The notes under the pieces are model-generated. The model was not told where the DNA came from. It did not search any database and saw only the letters and a list, made by a program, of their open reading frames with translations. This document shows, piece by piece, positions 1-11,589 of a stretch of 64,000 nt of DNA. Source of the stretch: Rhynchosporium graminicola. Taxonomy: Eukaryota > Ascomycota > Leotiomycetes > Helotiales > Ploettnerulaceae. Position numbers and translations under genes: made by a program. Where the stretch lies: positions 491,802 to 555,801 of the forward strand of contig FJUW01000045.1 in NCBI GenBank assembly GCA_900074885.1, read 5' to 3'. How positions within the stretch are numbered: position 1 is the first letter of the stretch; every line of letters starts with the position of its first letter.

Positions 1-795
1 GGCCTTAACTACTCCATTATGGTTGGCCTCAGGAGTCAGGAGGACATCGCGTCCGCAGCGCAGCCCGGTTCGTCCCGTCGTCCAACGTCCACGAAAGGGA
101 AGCGACCGGATGAAACGTGACGACGGTACGTACCCTCTAGGCTTATTTATGGAAAGGCGAAGGAAGGGAGGGCTTGGTTCTTTAAAAATAGAATCGTTGA
201 TTCACCAAGAGGATCGAGGGGATGAGAGAGAAGCAGAGTCAGAAACATCGCAACGCAAGGGAAGGAAAAGAGATGCAACGTAAAGTAAAGGGAAGGAATC
301 TACCGTGAATCAAAAAGTAAGACAAAAGAAAGGAGGGCAAGAGTTGGAGATGGTGGATGGTGGTGGTAGGGTAGGTTTCAAGACGAGCAGAGCCAAAAAA
401 AAAAAAAAGGTTTTTATAGATAGAGTCTATTGGAGCCTCCATGTTTAGTGATGCTCCTGGAAAACTTACAATACCTTGGCTTGGTTGGGCATCTATCTGA
501 CTTTCCGCTGTGTTGATGAGGAGGGGGGAGGGGGGTAGGGTACGCAGAAAGACGAGTGAGTCACTTTAACTTCTTCTGCTCCCGTGCAGTAACGAATCCG
601 GCATTGTTCTCGTGATTGATTGCACGACGTGAGTGCTCATGTAGGCATTGTATGGAGGGGATACTGTGGTTGGAGGGGAAATTGTGTCCTTTGCGACGTG
701 GTACAGGTTTACTTGGTCCATCCTCCCTTTCCCGAATCTGTCGGTAAGGTGGTGGTGGGTGGGTGGGTGACCCGGATCGGATCATCTCCCGCGTG

Positions 796-821
796 CTATC
801 TATCTATCTATCTATCTATCT
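796..821. repeat. CTAT tetranucleotide microsatellite
   Basis: A perfect CTAT/ATCT run of about six units lies in non-coding DNA. Nothing links it to a gene. Confidence 0.9.
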
Positions 822-1224
822 GTTGGTTCGTGGATCTTTCAAAGGAAACCTAGGAAGAATTACTTCGTAGAATCGTGCGTGCTTGGGGAGTAATTATACT
901 TTGCCGTGATCTGGGTAGCTCTTACAAGTCGATTACAAAGACACTGCCAGTACCAAGACGCTTGCTTGTTTCAAGACTCTCTCGAGATTAAAAAGTCCAA
1001 AGCATAACAAGCAGATGGGGCGGGCAACTCGAGTCGTGATGGTTCTCCTCGTTCGTATCAGGTGAAGCATGTGCCGGGATACAAAGCAGAGGGAGGTGTC
1101 GGGATCGGGATCGAGATCTAGCCCCTGGGAAAGTCCAGGCTCGGCCGGGTGAAATCCATGGCCATGGCTGTTTGCGGGAAGGATGGATGGGTTGTGGGGC
1201 GATGCAGGGTCGACTATCATGGTG

Positions 1225-1255
1225 TGGATGGATGGATGGATGGATGGATGGATGG
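1225..1255. repeat. GGAT tetranucleotide microsatellite
   Basis: About seven perfect GGAT units lie upstream of the small gene starting at 1602. They create a spurious Asp/Gly/Trp/Met-rich reading frame upstream of that gene and are likely length-variable. Confidence 0.9.
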
Positions 1256-1601
1256 TACAGAGTCAAACGAGAAAGGAGGAGGTCATGGGTGCGACTTGAT
1301 AAACGGAGTGTGCCTCCTCAAAGGGGTAGCGGCAATAGCGATGCTCCTTCTCGGAAATCATCCTGCCAAACCACACCAAACCACACCAAACGAAACTAAA
1401 GGCAAGCAAAGCAGATCAACACTTCCAAGCAGATCATCACTTCCGTTCCATTATCAGTCAGTATCTCAACATCGCTCCACGATACAATATCCATACAACC
1501 AACCGACTTGTGCTCACCAACTCTCCTCAGCGGTGCTTGTCGCATCGCATCGCATCGCATCAACACCCTTAACACCCTCAAAACCCGACCCAACCCAAGC
1601 A

Positions 1602-2117
1602 ATGTCTTTCACAATGGCATCATCAACGCCAACTCCCTCCATCACAACCGTCACGCCGAAAACCCGACCACGACGCGCATCGCGCTTCACTGAAGGTTCT
1701 CCCCTCACCGGTGCCGAACTCGCTCAGCAATCCACCGACAACGCCTTCCTCCTCTCGATCCTCACTCAAATGGACGAGCACGAGGCGCGCAAAGCACGCA
1801 GTTCATCCAACGCCTCTACAGACTCCTTCTCTTCCCCATTCAGCAGTCGCAAGAGAAGGGATACTGGATCCTCATCCAACGGATCGCATAGTGGCAATAG
1901 TCCGGTGCAAGGCGAGTTCGTCATCAAGGAGCGCGTGGGAAGGAGGAGTATCACCTTCGGCCGGACAGAGGATGCAAGGAAGAGTTTGCAGGTTGATGAG
2001 AGGCCGAAGGGAGATTTCGCGGATGGTGTCGAGGTATTGGCTGTCAAGTTCAAGGGGAGACTGAGGGCCTTGACGGGGGGTAGGGAGAGAAATGTCAAGC
2101 CTTATGAGGGTACGTGA
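1602..2117 (+). CDS. hypothetical Ser/Thr-rich basic protein
   Basis: A 171-residue frame starts at an ATG that follows a pyrimidine- and CAACA-rich leader typical of fungal 5' UTRs. The open frame continues upstream to 1149 only because the GGAT microsatellite is open in all frames, so the ATG at 1602 is preferred. The protein opens with a Ser/Thr/Pro-rich segment. A segment with LTGAELAQQ and a predicted helix (about residues 35-65) follows, then a Ser/Asn-rich linker with basic RKRR (about 85-100), and a tail with GRRSITFGR. The last codons read GAGGGTACGTGA, which also looks like a splice donor (GTACGT), so a further exon downstream is possible. I do not recognise the family. The Ser-rich, basic, low-complexity composition suggests a phosphorylated regulatory protein, but that is inference only. 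Confidence 0.5.
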   Translation: MSFTMASSTPTPSITTVTPKTRPRRASRFTEGSPLTGAELAQQSTDNAFLLSILTQMDEHEARKARSSSNASTDSFSSPFSSRKRRDTGSSSNGSHSGNSPVQGEFVIKERVGRRSITFGRTEDARKSLQVDERPKGDFADGVEVLAVKFKGRLRALTGGRERNVKPYEGT

Positions 2118-5100
2118 AGATGAGAGAGAGGGGAGATGGAAACGACACTATTTATTATCACGCCTTCGGGATGATTGCTGTATAGCATAGCATAGACTGG
2201 CACGGGTTGCGACGGTATCAATACCAGAAGGGCACGAGGACGCCAGGAGCAAGACCTCGATCGATTCACGCCCGGAGTTTTGGAGTGAGAGATGGAAGGC
2301 GAAAAGTACCAGCTACGTGCTTTTCGGGTTGCGATCATTCTGCTGTATCATAGATGGGATTCCGAAAGACCAGAGAGTCTCGGAATTTCGTTGCTTGTAA
2401 CAATAAAAATATCGTCAATCTCACCATGCGATGTTCGTGCGCGAGTAATAGTTCTTTGCAATTGCCACTCCGTAACTCCCCTCGATACGGAGCAAGAGGC
2501 TCTACCCGCACCCGACTGCGAACGCAACCGTACGTCGTCACGTATCGCATCTCTGAATAGCGCAAGCTACTAAGTATATTCAACCAGCTACTCAGCAGGA
2601 AATCATCGTCGTCACCGACGTCAGAGTCAGTCAGCATCCGGTCCCCTTCCCCTTCCGATTCCCCATCTTTTCGCACGTTGTATCGAAGTGGAAACCTCAG
2701 AAGAGTCAGTCATCCGTACAAGAGACTCTGGAAGGGTTCCAAACATCATCGTACTGAGAACACTAATAAAAAAGGCATCTCGAAGATCCATCTTTCTCTC
2801 TTCTCTCATCACCTGTCGCAATTTCATCTCTTTCGATTTTCAATGGTTTTAATCTTTTTTTTTCTTCTTCTTCTTCTCAAAACGACACCTATGCCCCCAG
2901 CGCACCCCCGGTTGGGGTGGTTTGACGTTTAACTCACAACCTTTACTTTTTTCAAATACCGATGGAACCGTTCGAACAATGACATAGCCGTCCGTCTGTC
3001 TCCACCCTTTTGGGTATCCACTCACTCCACTACTGTGCCTCCTAAGTAGTTCACAAGCTTCCCCTTCCCCCCTCCCTCTCTCTTTTATCTTACAGTACGG
3101 AGTACTTTCCTTTCCGCAGCTAACAGATCCACAACCGAAATATACAGTTAGTCCCAGTCAGTCAGTCCCTTTTCATACCTGAACCTCTCACACATCCAAA
3201 ACCCTACCAACCTACTATAAAAGTAAATAAAACCTCCTCAATCCGAAACACCACAGTCCTAGATACCGCTAGGTACCTCCTGCCTACCCAACGCTAGAAG
3301 AGGCTCTGGGTTCTGAATCCCTGACTCTCTCCCGCACTTGCGGCGCGATCCATGGGGAATTAATTAGCTAGCGCGAACGGTTTGAAAGATGAGATGGGAT
3401 GGGATGGGATGAGATGATGAGGTCAATTTAGACTTTTTTCTTGTTTTTTTTTTTTGGTTACTCCATCTCTTGGCCTCTTGAGCTCTGAGGCTCTAGGGAG
3501 GGCTCTTGGGGAAGAAAAAGTGGGGAGAGAAAGGAGGGTTGTTTGAGTTTGGGAACTTGGGAAGTGAGTAGCCGGTTTGCGCTGTAGGAGATATTTGGGG
3601 AGGGAAGGGAGGGCTGGATGAGGTTTGAGCTACTGTAATGGTAATGGGGGGAAGAGAAGGAACTTGGTAGGATTGTGTGTTGGGTTGGGTTACTTTTATG
3701 AGCAGGTAAATTAGCAGGCATTGATTGGAAGTTTATCGGTGCGATCTGAATCATTTGATGGGTTGAGGGCCGGAGTCGGAGGCGGAGTTGGAGATGGGAT
3801 TCTATATGATGGGTTGGATGGAGAGGTAACTTGGTATTTGGCTAGTGTAAGAGATAACTACTTGGAGTATTTTCCCAATACAGGACGGGTTTTACCAATA
3901 CGAATGATGGTTCATAAGGGAACTCTCGGGGGAAAGGAGACCGAGTAGTACCTTCTGGGGCTGTCAATATCGCACGATTCCCGCGTAATCAACGAAAAGC
4001 TTCGAGGTCTTCATACCTACCTGAATCCCATCTCCAACATCCATCCTCCTCTTCACATCTTCACATCTCCACATCTTCACATCTCCCCATCTCCCATCTT
4101 CAACCTCCTAACAGCACATCTCCCCTCCCCAATTCAACCTCCTTACTCCCCCTAAGGATCAACAACTCAACAACTCATCCATGACGTCTGTCCTCCCCTC
4201 CCTCTGTCCTTGACAACCTATAATCCAAGTAACACATCACATTCACGCCAATAAATACCCTCTATCTTGCACCACACCCACGATATAAGACGGACAGTAC
4301 CCGTCCGTCCGTGGCGATATCATATCATGACAGCATACCTAACTTACCAAAGAGACTACAAACAAACAAACAAACAAGGCTAATCCCTGAGACCAGCACA
4401 GCACAGCGCAGCACAGCACATGGGAGGAAGGAGCGGGTTGAGGATAACAATAGCAACAAACAGGCAACAAATAAGCAACAAATAGGCAACAATAAGCCCC
4501 AGTGAAGCCGTAGGTAGTTTCATTCAATACACCTGGGATGCAGGATATGCCCTGCGACGCGCATACACAGTAACTTCGCAACCCGCCTGGTGTGGATGAG
4601 ATGAGCTGGCTTGTGGAGATCTCTAAGATCTAGAGAATGGGGAAATCCTGGTTATATACCTACACTTATATAGACGATATGTGTGTATGTGTGTGGGTGT
4701 GTTGAGCAACATGGAGGCCCCACGAGGATGCTCTACATGGAGAGTTTTATAAGTATAAGCAGATGGATGACATCAGCGATACCGATCTTACTTGCCATGT
4801 GAAAGCTTCCTTGCCTTTACATTGTGCAAACAAAAAGCTGGTCGTGTCAGTGCAAGCTGGGGGGTTTCTCGTTAACTTTGACTACGACTATATATTTGCG
4901 AGATTTTTTGTTTTTTGAACGTTGGTGAAGAAGTGGTCAATGTAGACAGGAAGTTTCTTTTCCTGATGCTCAAGAGAACTACAGTTTTCAACAAATCACC
5001 GAGTGAGTGAGTCATGCTTGACACTAACCAGCCAGACCCGGGGAAGACTGACATGCGGACTGGATTGATGCTATGAATCTTGCAATGTATGTGCCAAATC

Positions 5101-5430
5101 TGTATAGAAGCCTAGTGATAGGCCATCATCATATATATTCTAGCTGATTGACATCTGCTGAGAGGGTAAAGCCAAAGCAGACGCAAATATTCTTAAAAAC
5201 GGGCATGCAGGAAGAACTCCTCAGACTCTAATGACATCAATGCAGTCCGTACATCCAATACACGAAAACAAGAACACCAATACGCTGATACGCTATGTTG
5301 AGTATGAAGATAAAAGCCCGCCCAAATTCCGAACGCCAAGTGGCCCCATCAAGATCCTGAAGTCGTCTCAATCGTCAAATTCCCGAACGCCTATTTATGC
5401 GGAAAATGGGATCGCAAACGTAAGGCACGT
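2118..5430. other. intergenic, low-complexity, no gene supported
   Basis: No reading frame here has convincing length or splice structure. The stretch holds many simple or near-tandem tracts: a GGGAT run near 3393-3415, a repeated 'cttcacatctccacat' pattern near 4045-4105, AAAC units near 4357-4376, CAGCA units near 4385-4410 and 'caacaaatagg' units near 4450-4495. This resembles long fungal promoters or untranslated leaders rather than coding DNA. Confidence 0.6.
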
Positions 5431-7498
5431 CTAGTGGAATGGGCGCACATTGCCCATTCCTAGTCCAATTATCTCGAATATTATCGGATTGGTTTCGACT
5501 GCTAGCCAACCAATTCCTGATTCATATTAGTGATATGAAGGCGGATGGATTCTTATTTGAGAGCTTACCGGCGTAAACAACGAGTTTCGTGACAACCTCA
5601 ACATCATACCTCACACGAGGTTGTTCTAGCCGTGAAAACATCTCTTTCTCCTCAAGCTCATTCTGCTGACCAAAAGTCATGTCTGCTTCCTCACCATTCT
5701 CCGACTCTGCTGCTGCTGGTGGTGTTGCAGGAGCGAAAACAACATGTCCTTGCCCCATCATCTGCTCGTAGGAACCAACCCTCGATTGAGCTGGGGTAGG
5801 CAAACCACCATTATGTACACCTAAAAATTCCGAAAAACCAGAAACCTGAGACACTGCTCCGTCTTTGTCGAGACTGCCTTTCGAGCTGAAATAGTCTTTT
5901 CCGAATGTAGGGTCTGGAGAGCGTGGTGACTGAACCGCTGATGTGATATCGCTACCGTACGTCAAGCTGTCTCTTCGTCTCTTCTCGCGATATGCTAAAG
6001 TCTCGTATGCATCGGCAGCAGATTGAGGTCCCACTGAGACAGCACGACCTCGTCCCGGATGACGAATTGAGGTGAAGAGACCAGGTAAGTCAGAAACTGA
6101 TGGCATAACATTATCGACCTTCAGTCGGGCGGGAATCTTTTTGTACTCTGATGCAGGCACGAAGAACTTTCGAGGTAGACTGAATCCATTTTTCTCGATG
6201 GTTCGGAACAAATGAGGAAGAGCCTTGAGAAGGGTGGGCTTCATGACTTCTCTCCAAGCGAAGATAACCAGAATTCCAATCAGCATGCGAACAATCACCG
6301 TTACCCATCCCATATGTTCTAGACTGAATGGAACTGTTGCTGGAACCGGAATATCCCACGCCCAGTTTCCAGTTGCATAATGCCATCCGCCCAGCTCAAT
6401 TCCAATCATGACTCCAGCAAACGAAACACTGTCATCGAAACAGGGGCAGTCGTCGGCGGGCTCCGGGTGAATTCGAATTAGACAAACTATGACAAGCGCT
6501 ACAGCCATTGGTACTACCCAAGAGCTGCTGTGCAGAAATTTGTCGATATCGGGGCCATAAATACACTCAATGGCTGAAATAATAGCTCCCATGATACTTC
6601 CTACAATGACGTCTATAAACCCATGCATTCCACAATAAAGCCGACCGAGTATGATCGAGAGCGCGTAGGTATAGCTCAGTATTTCGATTATAAATTTCGT
6701 CGATGGCTGTAGCTGGCTGTCAGGAGAATGTATTGTAAATAGGCAATACACAGCCACAGAAACGGCATTCGCAGAGTGTGTTGAAGGGAATCCATATTCC
6801 AAAGCCGCCGAGCCTGACATTGTAATTCGGTGAAGAGGCGGAGATAACGGTCGAGGTAAGGACAGCATATCTTTGAGAAATCCCGTCGAGAAAACACCAG
6901 TCGCAAGGATGTGAACCATTCTACGTCCGTCAGCTTCCACGTTGCGACTTTTTGAGACAGCCTCACCCTCTTCCTACTGAAGTATGCCCGCACCAGAACA
7001 GAATCGGGAGGAAGATCATGAAGAATGTATGTGTTCCAAGGTTTGCTGTGATCGCGAAATATGTATCGAGAGCTGGCGATCGCATCTTATCTTGCATCCA
7101 TGCCAAGTAAGGTGTTTCCCATCTAACCAAAGGGAGGATCCTCTGTCGTAAGTTGTATCGCCATGGTGGAAGTCTGCGCTTGTCTAGAAATGGTCAGCAT
7201 ATACCTGGAAACATACATTGAGAGGAGGAGTCAGTAGAAGTCGGTTCCCACACATGGGAACTGGGGGTGAGATCGACAGTATTTCGTAGCCGCGACGAAT
7301 GCATGATACATGCAGCAAGTCGGTGGGCATACAAGCAGGGAGGACTAAAGAAGCTAGACAAATACACATACAATGATCCAAACTTCTCAAACCAGCATCA
7401 ACTACATCTCCTGGCGCATCCAATGCTATCGATGGTGGGGTTGGGAATTTCTTGAGCTCTAGGCTTAGGCTGTTAGAGCCTTTAGGAGTCGAGCACAT
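5431..7498 (-). CDS. LCB3: dihydrosphingosine-1-phosphate phosphatase (LCB3/YSR3 type)
   Basis: Proposed exons on the minus strand are 7498-7372, 7183-6967, 6920-5569 and 5516-5431, giving 593 residues with all junction phases consistent. This ER membrane lipid phosphatase of the PAP2 family removes phosphate from long-chain base phosphates and helps set the ceramide/sphingoid-phosphate balance. All three PAP2 signatures are visible: KDMLSLPRP (K131 to R138-P139), PSTHSAN (160-166) and GR-5-H-3-D (R208, H214, D218). Before them lie the family motif RWETPYLAW and NLGTHTFF. About eight hydrophobic segments follow in the first 400 residues, then a Ser-rich cytosolic stretch. The last exon restores a C-terminal GIGW-type hydrophobic end; without it the frame would run into intron sequence. 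The gene is divergent from the Rho4 gene, about 820 bp apart. The identification is firm. Confidence 0.92.
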
Positions 7499-8321
7499 CG
7501 TCGTCAGTGCATGTAGTATGCTCGAGGCTAGGACGGAGAGGCGCGCGACGTAGTTAACCCGGGAAGAAATATCAATGGTTTAAAGGAGTGTGGGGTCCCT
7601 TGATGTTCAAAAGCCGCATTGTGAAGTATCTTGAACACGCACACACTCAAGAGACAACTCAGACGGCTTTGACTTTGACTCGACGACCGAGACGCATCCC
7701 TGAAAGTGGCACGCACGGCCAGTAATTCCAGGGTCCGTCTGATGACTGACTAATAATGCTCCGTACATGGACACCGATCTAAGGGTGCTACTGTAGAGGG
7801 AGCACTAGGGGATTACATGGGTACTATCCGATATTGTATGATAAGTCCGGCTTCAAAGTCACGAAGATATCATAGTACAATATACGAATAACGAGTAATA
7901 CTGAGTTCATATAGATACGTTGACGACGACAAATCCTTATCAAGATAATAAAGATGGAAGGCTTACTTACAGGTACCTAGGTACCGAGGGTACTAACGAG
8001 TGTCGAGGCCAACCCGACGTTTCACCCAACATAAGTACAATAGGAGAGCGGCGGCGTCGCGTGGCTGGCTGGGTGGTTGCCCTTCGCAACTACCGCATTT
8101 GTTTTCCCCGATCAGACAACACCACCATCTCTTCCTTTAATCTCGAAGAATTCTCGGCAGGTCTCACTCAAAACCTTCATTCCCAACTTCAAGACAAGAT
8201 AATTCAATTCCCATTACTTCAACATCAATCGCATCACACTATCGGGCATTATTAGAAACATTCCCGCATTTCTCGAGATTCAGCGTCACTCGCGTCCGTC
8301 CCGTTTGAGTGTCAATACACA

Positions 8322-9245
8322 ATGTCGCAATACGAGCAAAATTATTACAGTAATCGACAACCAGATATGTCTGAACGGAACGATGCGCCACGGAGAAAAC
8401 CCACACGTCGTGAACAGAGCGCCAGATCCAGCGAAGGCACCATGAGCACATCCTCTACAGGAAGAGAATCGGCTGCCACACACATTACCGAGGGACCATC
8501 TTACTCGAAGAAGATTGTGGTTGTTGGAGATGGAGGATGTGGCAAGACCTGTCTATTAATCAGTTATAGCCAAGGATACTTTCCAGAGGTATGTCCGTTT
8601 ATCCGCGATCCAACAGCAAGACTAATCAATATAGAAATACGTACCAACAGTCTTCGAGAACTACATCACATACCCAACTCACCAAGCAAGCGGCAAGACT
8701 CTCGAGCTAGCTCTATGGGATACAGCTGGACAAGAAGAGTACGATCGTCTTCGACCACTTTCTTACCCCGAGACAGATCTGCTGTTCGTCTGCTTCGCCA
8801 TTGACTGTCCAAATTCCCTAGAAAATGTTATGGATAAGGTGAGATCCTCCGCGGACCCGTTTTGCGCGATTATGCTAATTTTAATTAGTGGTACCCCGAA
8901 GTCCTCCATTTCTGCCCCTACACTCCACTCGTACTTGTCGGCCTCAAATCAGATCTCCGAATGAAGCGCACCTGTATCGACCTCCTCAAGACACAAGGAT
9001 TGACCCCAGTCACCCAAGAGCAAGGAATGAATGTAGCGCGCAAGATGGGGGCAAGATACATGGAGTGTAGCAGTAAGGAGATGACAGGAGTAGACGAGAT
9101 CTTCACAGAAGCCATCAACACAGTCGTCGCCAACGATAGGAGTAACCAGCAACAAACACCGCCTTCAGGAGGCGGAGGAGGAGGAGGATCAGGCCAGCAA
9201 ATGGGCGGGATGAAGAAGAAGAAGCGGAACTGCCGATTCCTCTGA
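8322..9245 (+). CDS. RHO4: Rho4-type small GTPase
   Basis: Exons 8322-8588, 8635-8838 and 8889-9245 encode 275 residues. Introns of 46 and 50 nt have clean GTATGT...ATAG and GTGAGA...TTAG ends. Rho4 controls septation, actin and wall-lytic enzyme delivery at septa and hyphal tips. The G-domain is intact: P-loop GDGGCGKT (69-76), effector loop YVPTVFENY (91-99), DTAGQE (118-123) and the Rho-specific GLKSD in place of TKxD. A 62-residue Ser/Arg-rich N-terminal extension, typical of Rho4 and absent from Rho1-3 and Cdc42, supports the subfamily. The C-terminus has a Gly-run, then a KKKKR basic patch and CRFL, a prenylation box whose final Leu favours geranylgeranylation. Nothing is missing. Confidence 0.95.
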
Positions 9246-9562
9246 TTCACGACCTTGTTACGATTTTGACACGACCTACGACTAAGCTACATTCACGAAG
9301 CAATGCAGTAATGGGCTGGAATATGGATCTGGCCGAGCATTGTCTCTCTTCTTTCCTGAACATTGGGTTTTCGTTTCTCTTCCATCATCTGCGGCTTGTT
9401 CTGAGTAATAGGGTAGCTGGGCAAGGCATTGCACAATAGGATTTCTTATGTATCATGACCTTTTCCCCGTAGAAATAAGAAAATCAATTCATCAATGCAT
9501 CATCTTCCGCTCCGGGTATATCGTGAATTCCAAACGCCTTACATCCTTCCTATCCCAACCAT

Positions 9563-10137
9563 TCATGACCGACCGTTATTCCCCTGGTCCTCAGTCAGCT
9601 CCGTCTCATCCTCTCTTCGATCATCCTCATCCTCTTCACCACCTTGTCCTTCCTGCTCCGCATCCGGGTCCTTGGCCATCACATTCTCAAACTGGGACCA
9701 CAGCGCCTCAACAGAACCGAATTCATTACCAACCTATTCGCATCCATTTCATTAGCCACCATTATCAATCCCATCACATCTCATCCCATCGCATCTCACA
9801 CCGTCCCGGCGCCCATCCATCTAAATCCAACCACACTCGATGGAACACTCACAGCAATAACCCCCTCCAGCGACCGATTCAATTTATTGATATTGGCCAG
9901 CACATGCTCGAAACTCTGTTGTTTTTACTCGTCAGCGCTCTGTCCTCCGCCTCCCTGTGTCCATCTCTATTTCTCTCTACGAAATTCCGCTCCGGATCGC
10001 ATTATATTTGAGGGGTGAAGGAGACTTACCACGCCTATCTCTTTCAGTAGCACTTCTCGCTGCTGCTCGAAGAACGTCTTTCCTGGCGGCGCGGTCGTGG
10101 AAGAGGATGCTGGCGGGCGGGTGGTGCTGGATGACAT
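9563..10137 (-). CDS. DAD1: DASH complex subunit Dad1
   Basis: Exons 10137-10030, 9915-9853 and 9733-9563 on the minus strand encode 113 residues. Dad1 belongs to the DASH/Dam1 ring that couples kinetochores to spindle microtubules. The diagnostic core is split over three exons: [14 protein letters not shown], then [19 protein letters not shown], then [16 protein letters not shown]. It matches the known Dad1 helix pair with conserved NRSLE, VGNEF and ALW. The N-terminal 20 residues are Ser/Thr/Pro-rich and the tail is very acidic (EEDEDDRRE), as in other filamentous fungi. A longer open frame upstream of the ATG (to about 10426) is in another frame relative to the core and is treated as leader. 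Small multi-exon genes like this are easily missed by automatic annotation. Confidence 0.9.
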
Positions 10138-11589
10138 GTTTGGGATTTAGGGGTGGTTGATTTGTGGTTTTTGGTGGGGGTTTGGTGATGGAGCTGTTGA
10201 AGGATTGAGGGAGACGCGAGGTGGACGCGCCGCCGGGCTTGGCGGGGAGTTTCTTGGCAAATGAAGCGCGAAGGGGAGGGAGAATTGATTTTGTTTCTTG
10301 AAAGGTATGGAGTTCAGTCAATGAAAGGAAGACGTTGTGAGTAGACGAGGTTGGTGGTCTCGTGGAAGGGATGAAGGACTTTCTGCTCGCGGGATTTGTG
10401 GTTAAGGGTCCAAGGTACGATTTCACGGTTTGTCGTACTGTACTGAAGAATCACGCCAAACCGAAGAATAGCTTATAGCTGAGTTTGGCTGCTCGGCAAA
10501 CTGGTCTCCTGTGAAGCATCTGGACAAGAAGTAATTGATCATGTAGGATTGTCACGTTTGTATGATTATATATCTCCAAAACCACTTCGTTTAATTAACG
10601 TCTCTAGGCAATATCCAGTATTATTTTCGCGCTTCAGAATCGATTTGCGTAATTAATTATCTACCAGTTCTCTATTCACCGGCGACGAAAATGCCAAGAC
10701 TTGAGCGACCTTGGTAGCTTAGCGAATTGAGGGTAAATACAGCTTCCTCTTTCCTCACGACGTCTCTCTTGCAAATTTTCTGAGTGGCAAAGCATACAAT
10801 CAGTAAGCCCGCAATTCTCGCTTTGGTATATGGGTGAGTAATTCCATTGCCAACGATGTTCCTCTAATAATTTCCCTTACAGCGGCAAGACTACCGAACT
10901 CCGACCGCCGAATCATTCTCAGTGCTCCCAACGAGCACCAAACGAGTGAACCTCACACGAAAGGAACGGAAGCCTATAAAAGTCCCAGACTCAGGGAACC
11001 GAACACGGGTCTCTCAACATAAGCTTCTCCCACCATCATCCTCCCAAAAACACCAGGTGGCTCCATGAAGCCCTTATTGAGTTCAGCACTGAGAAGACTG
11101 GAAGCGTCCATTCTGATCACCGGTACAGCCAAAGATCCAAAGTAAATTAAGTGGCTAGTTATGCACGTAACCCTTTTCAGTTGAAGTACTGGATGCTATA
11201 GGAACAAATCACCTGTTATTCTGTTGATGCCGACGTTCTACGAGGGCCCCATACAGTCACTGTTCGTCCACCTATTGTAAATTAAATCAGCAGAGCATTT
11301 TTTTCATCGATCTCACCTATTTCTGCCCGATAGACACTCACGCAGTCACGCAGTGAATATCATATTCAGAGCAGAGAAGGGTATGCTCGAGAAACGTAAG
11401 TTTACTTTGCAACGGGCATGTACCGAAAGGAAAGAATAAATGTGCTGATTTCACTGATGCCGTATTCCAAAACCACGACTTTCGATCGGGCGGTCTGGAG
11501 AGTTTCATTCAGGTCTTTGGTAGCGGGAGTGTTTAGGGAAGGCTAGATTCTCAAATCCGGATTTGACGATTTTCGGCGCCAGTATACGA
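10138..11589. other. intergenic, no gene supported
   Basis: This stretch contains the Dad1 leader and about 1.1 kb without a convincing coding frame. It borders the polyketide synthase relic and could include further unrecognisable 3' parts of it (KR/ACP region), but I could not identify any. Confidence 0.4.

Noticed and set aside
1149..1601. N-terminal extension of the small gene at 1602
   Set aside because: The open frame depends on the GGAT microsatellite and a leader-like CAACA/ACACC-rich sequence; the composition is not protein-like.
10138..10426. Long minus-strand frame overlapping the Dad1 start
   Set aside because: It is in a different frame from the Dad1 core, which starts cleanly at 10137 with MSSSTTRPP; the upstream part is best read as leader.
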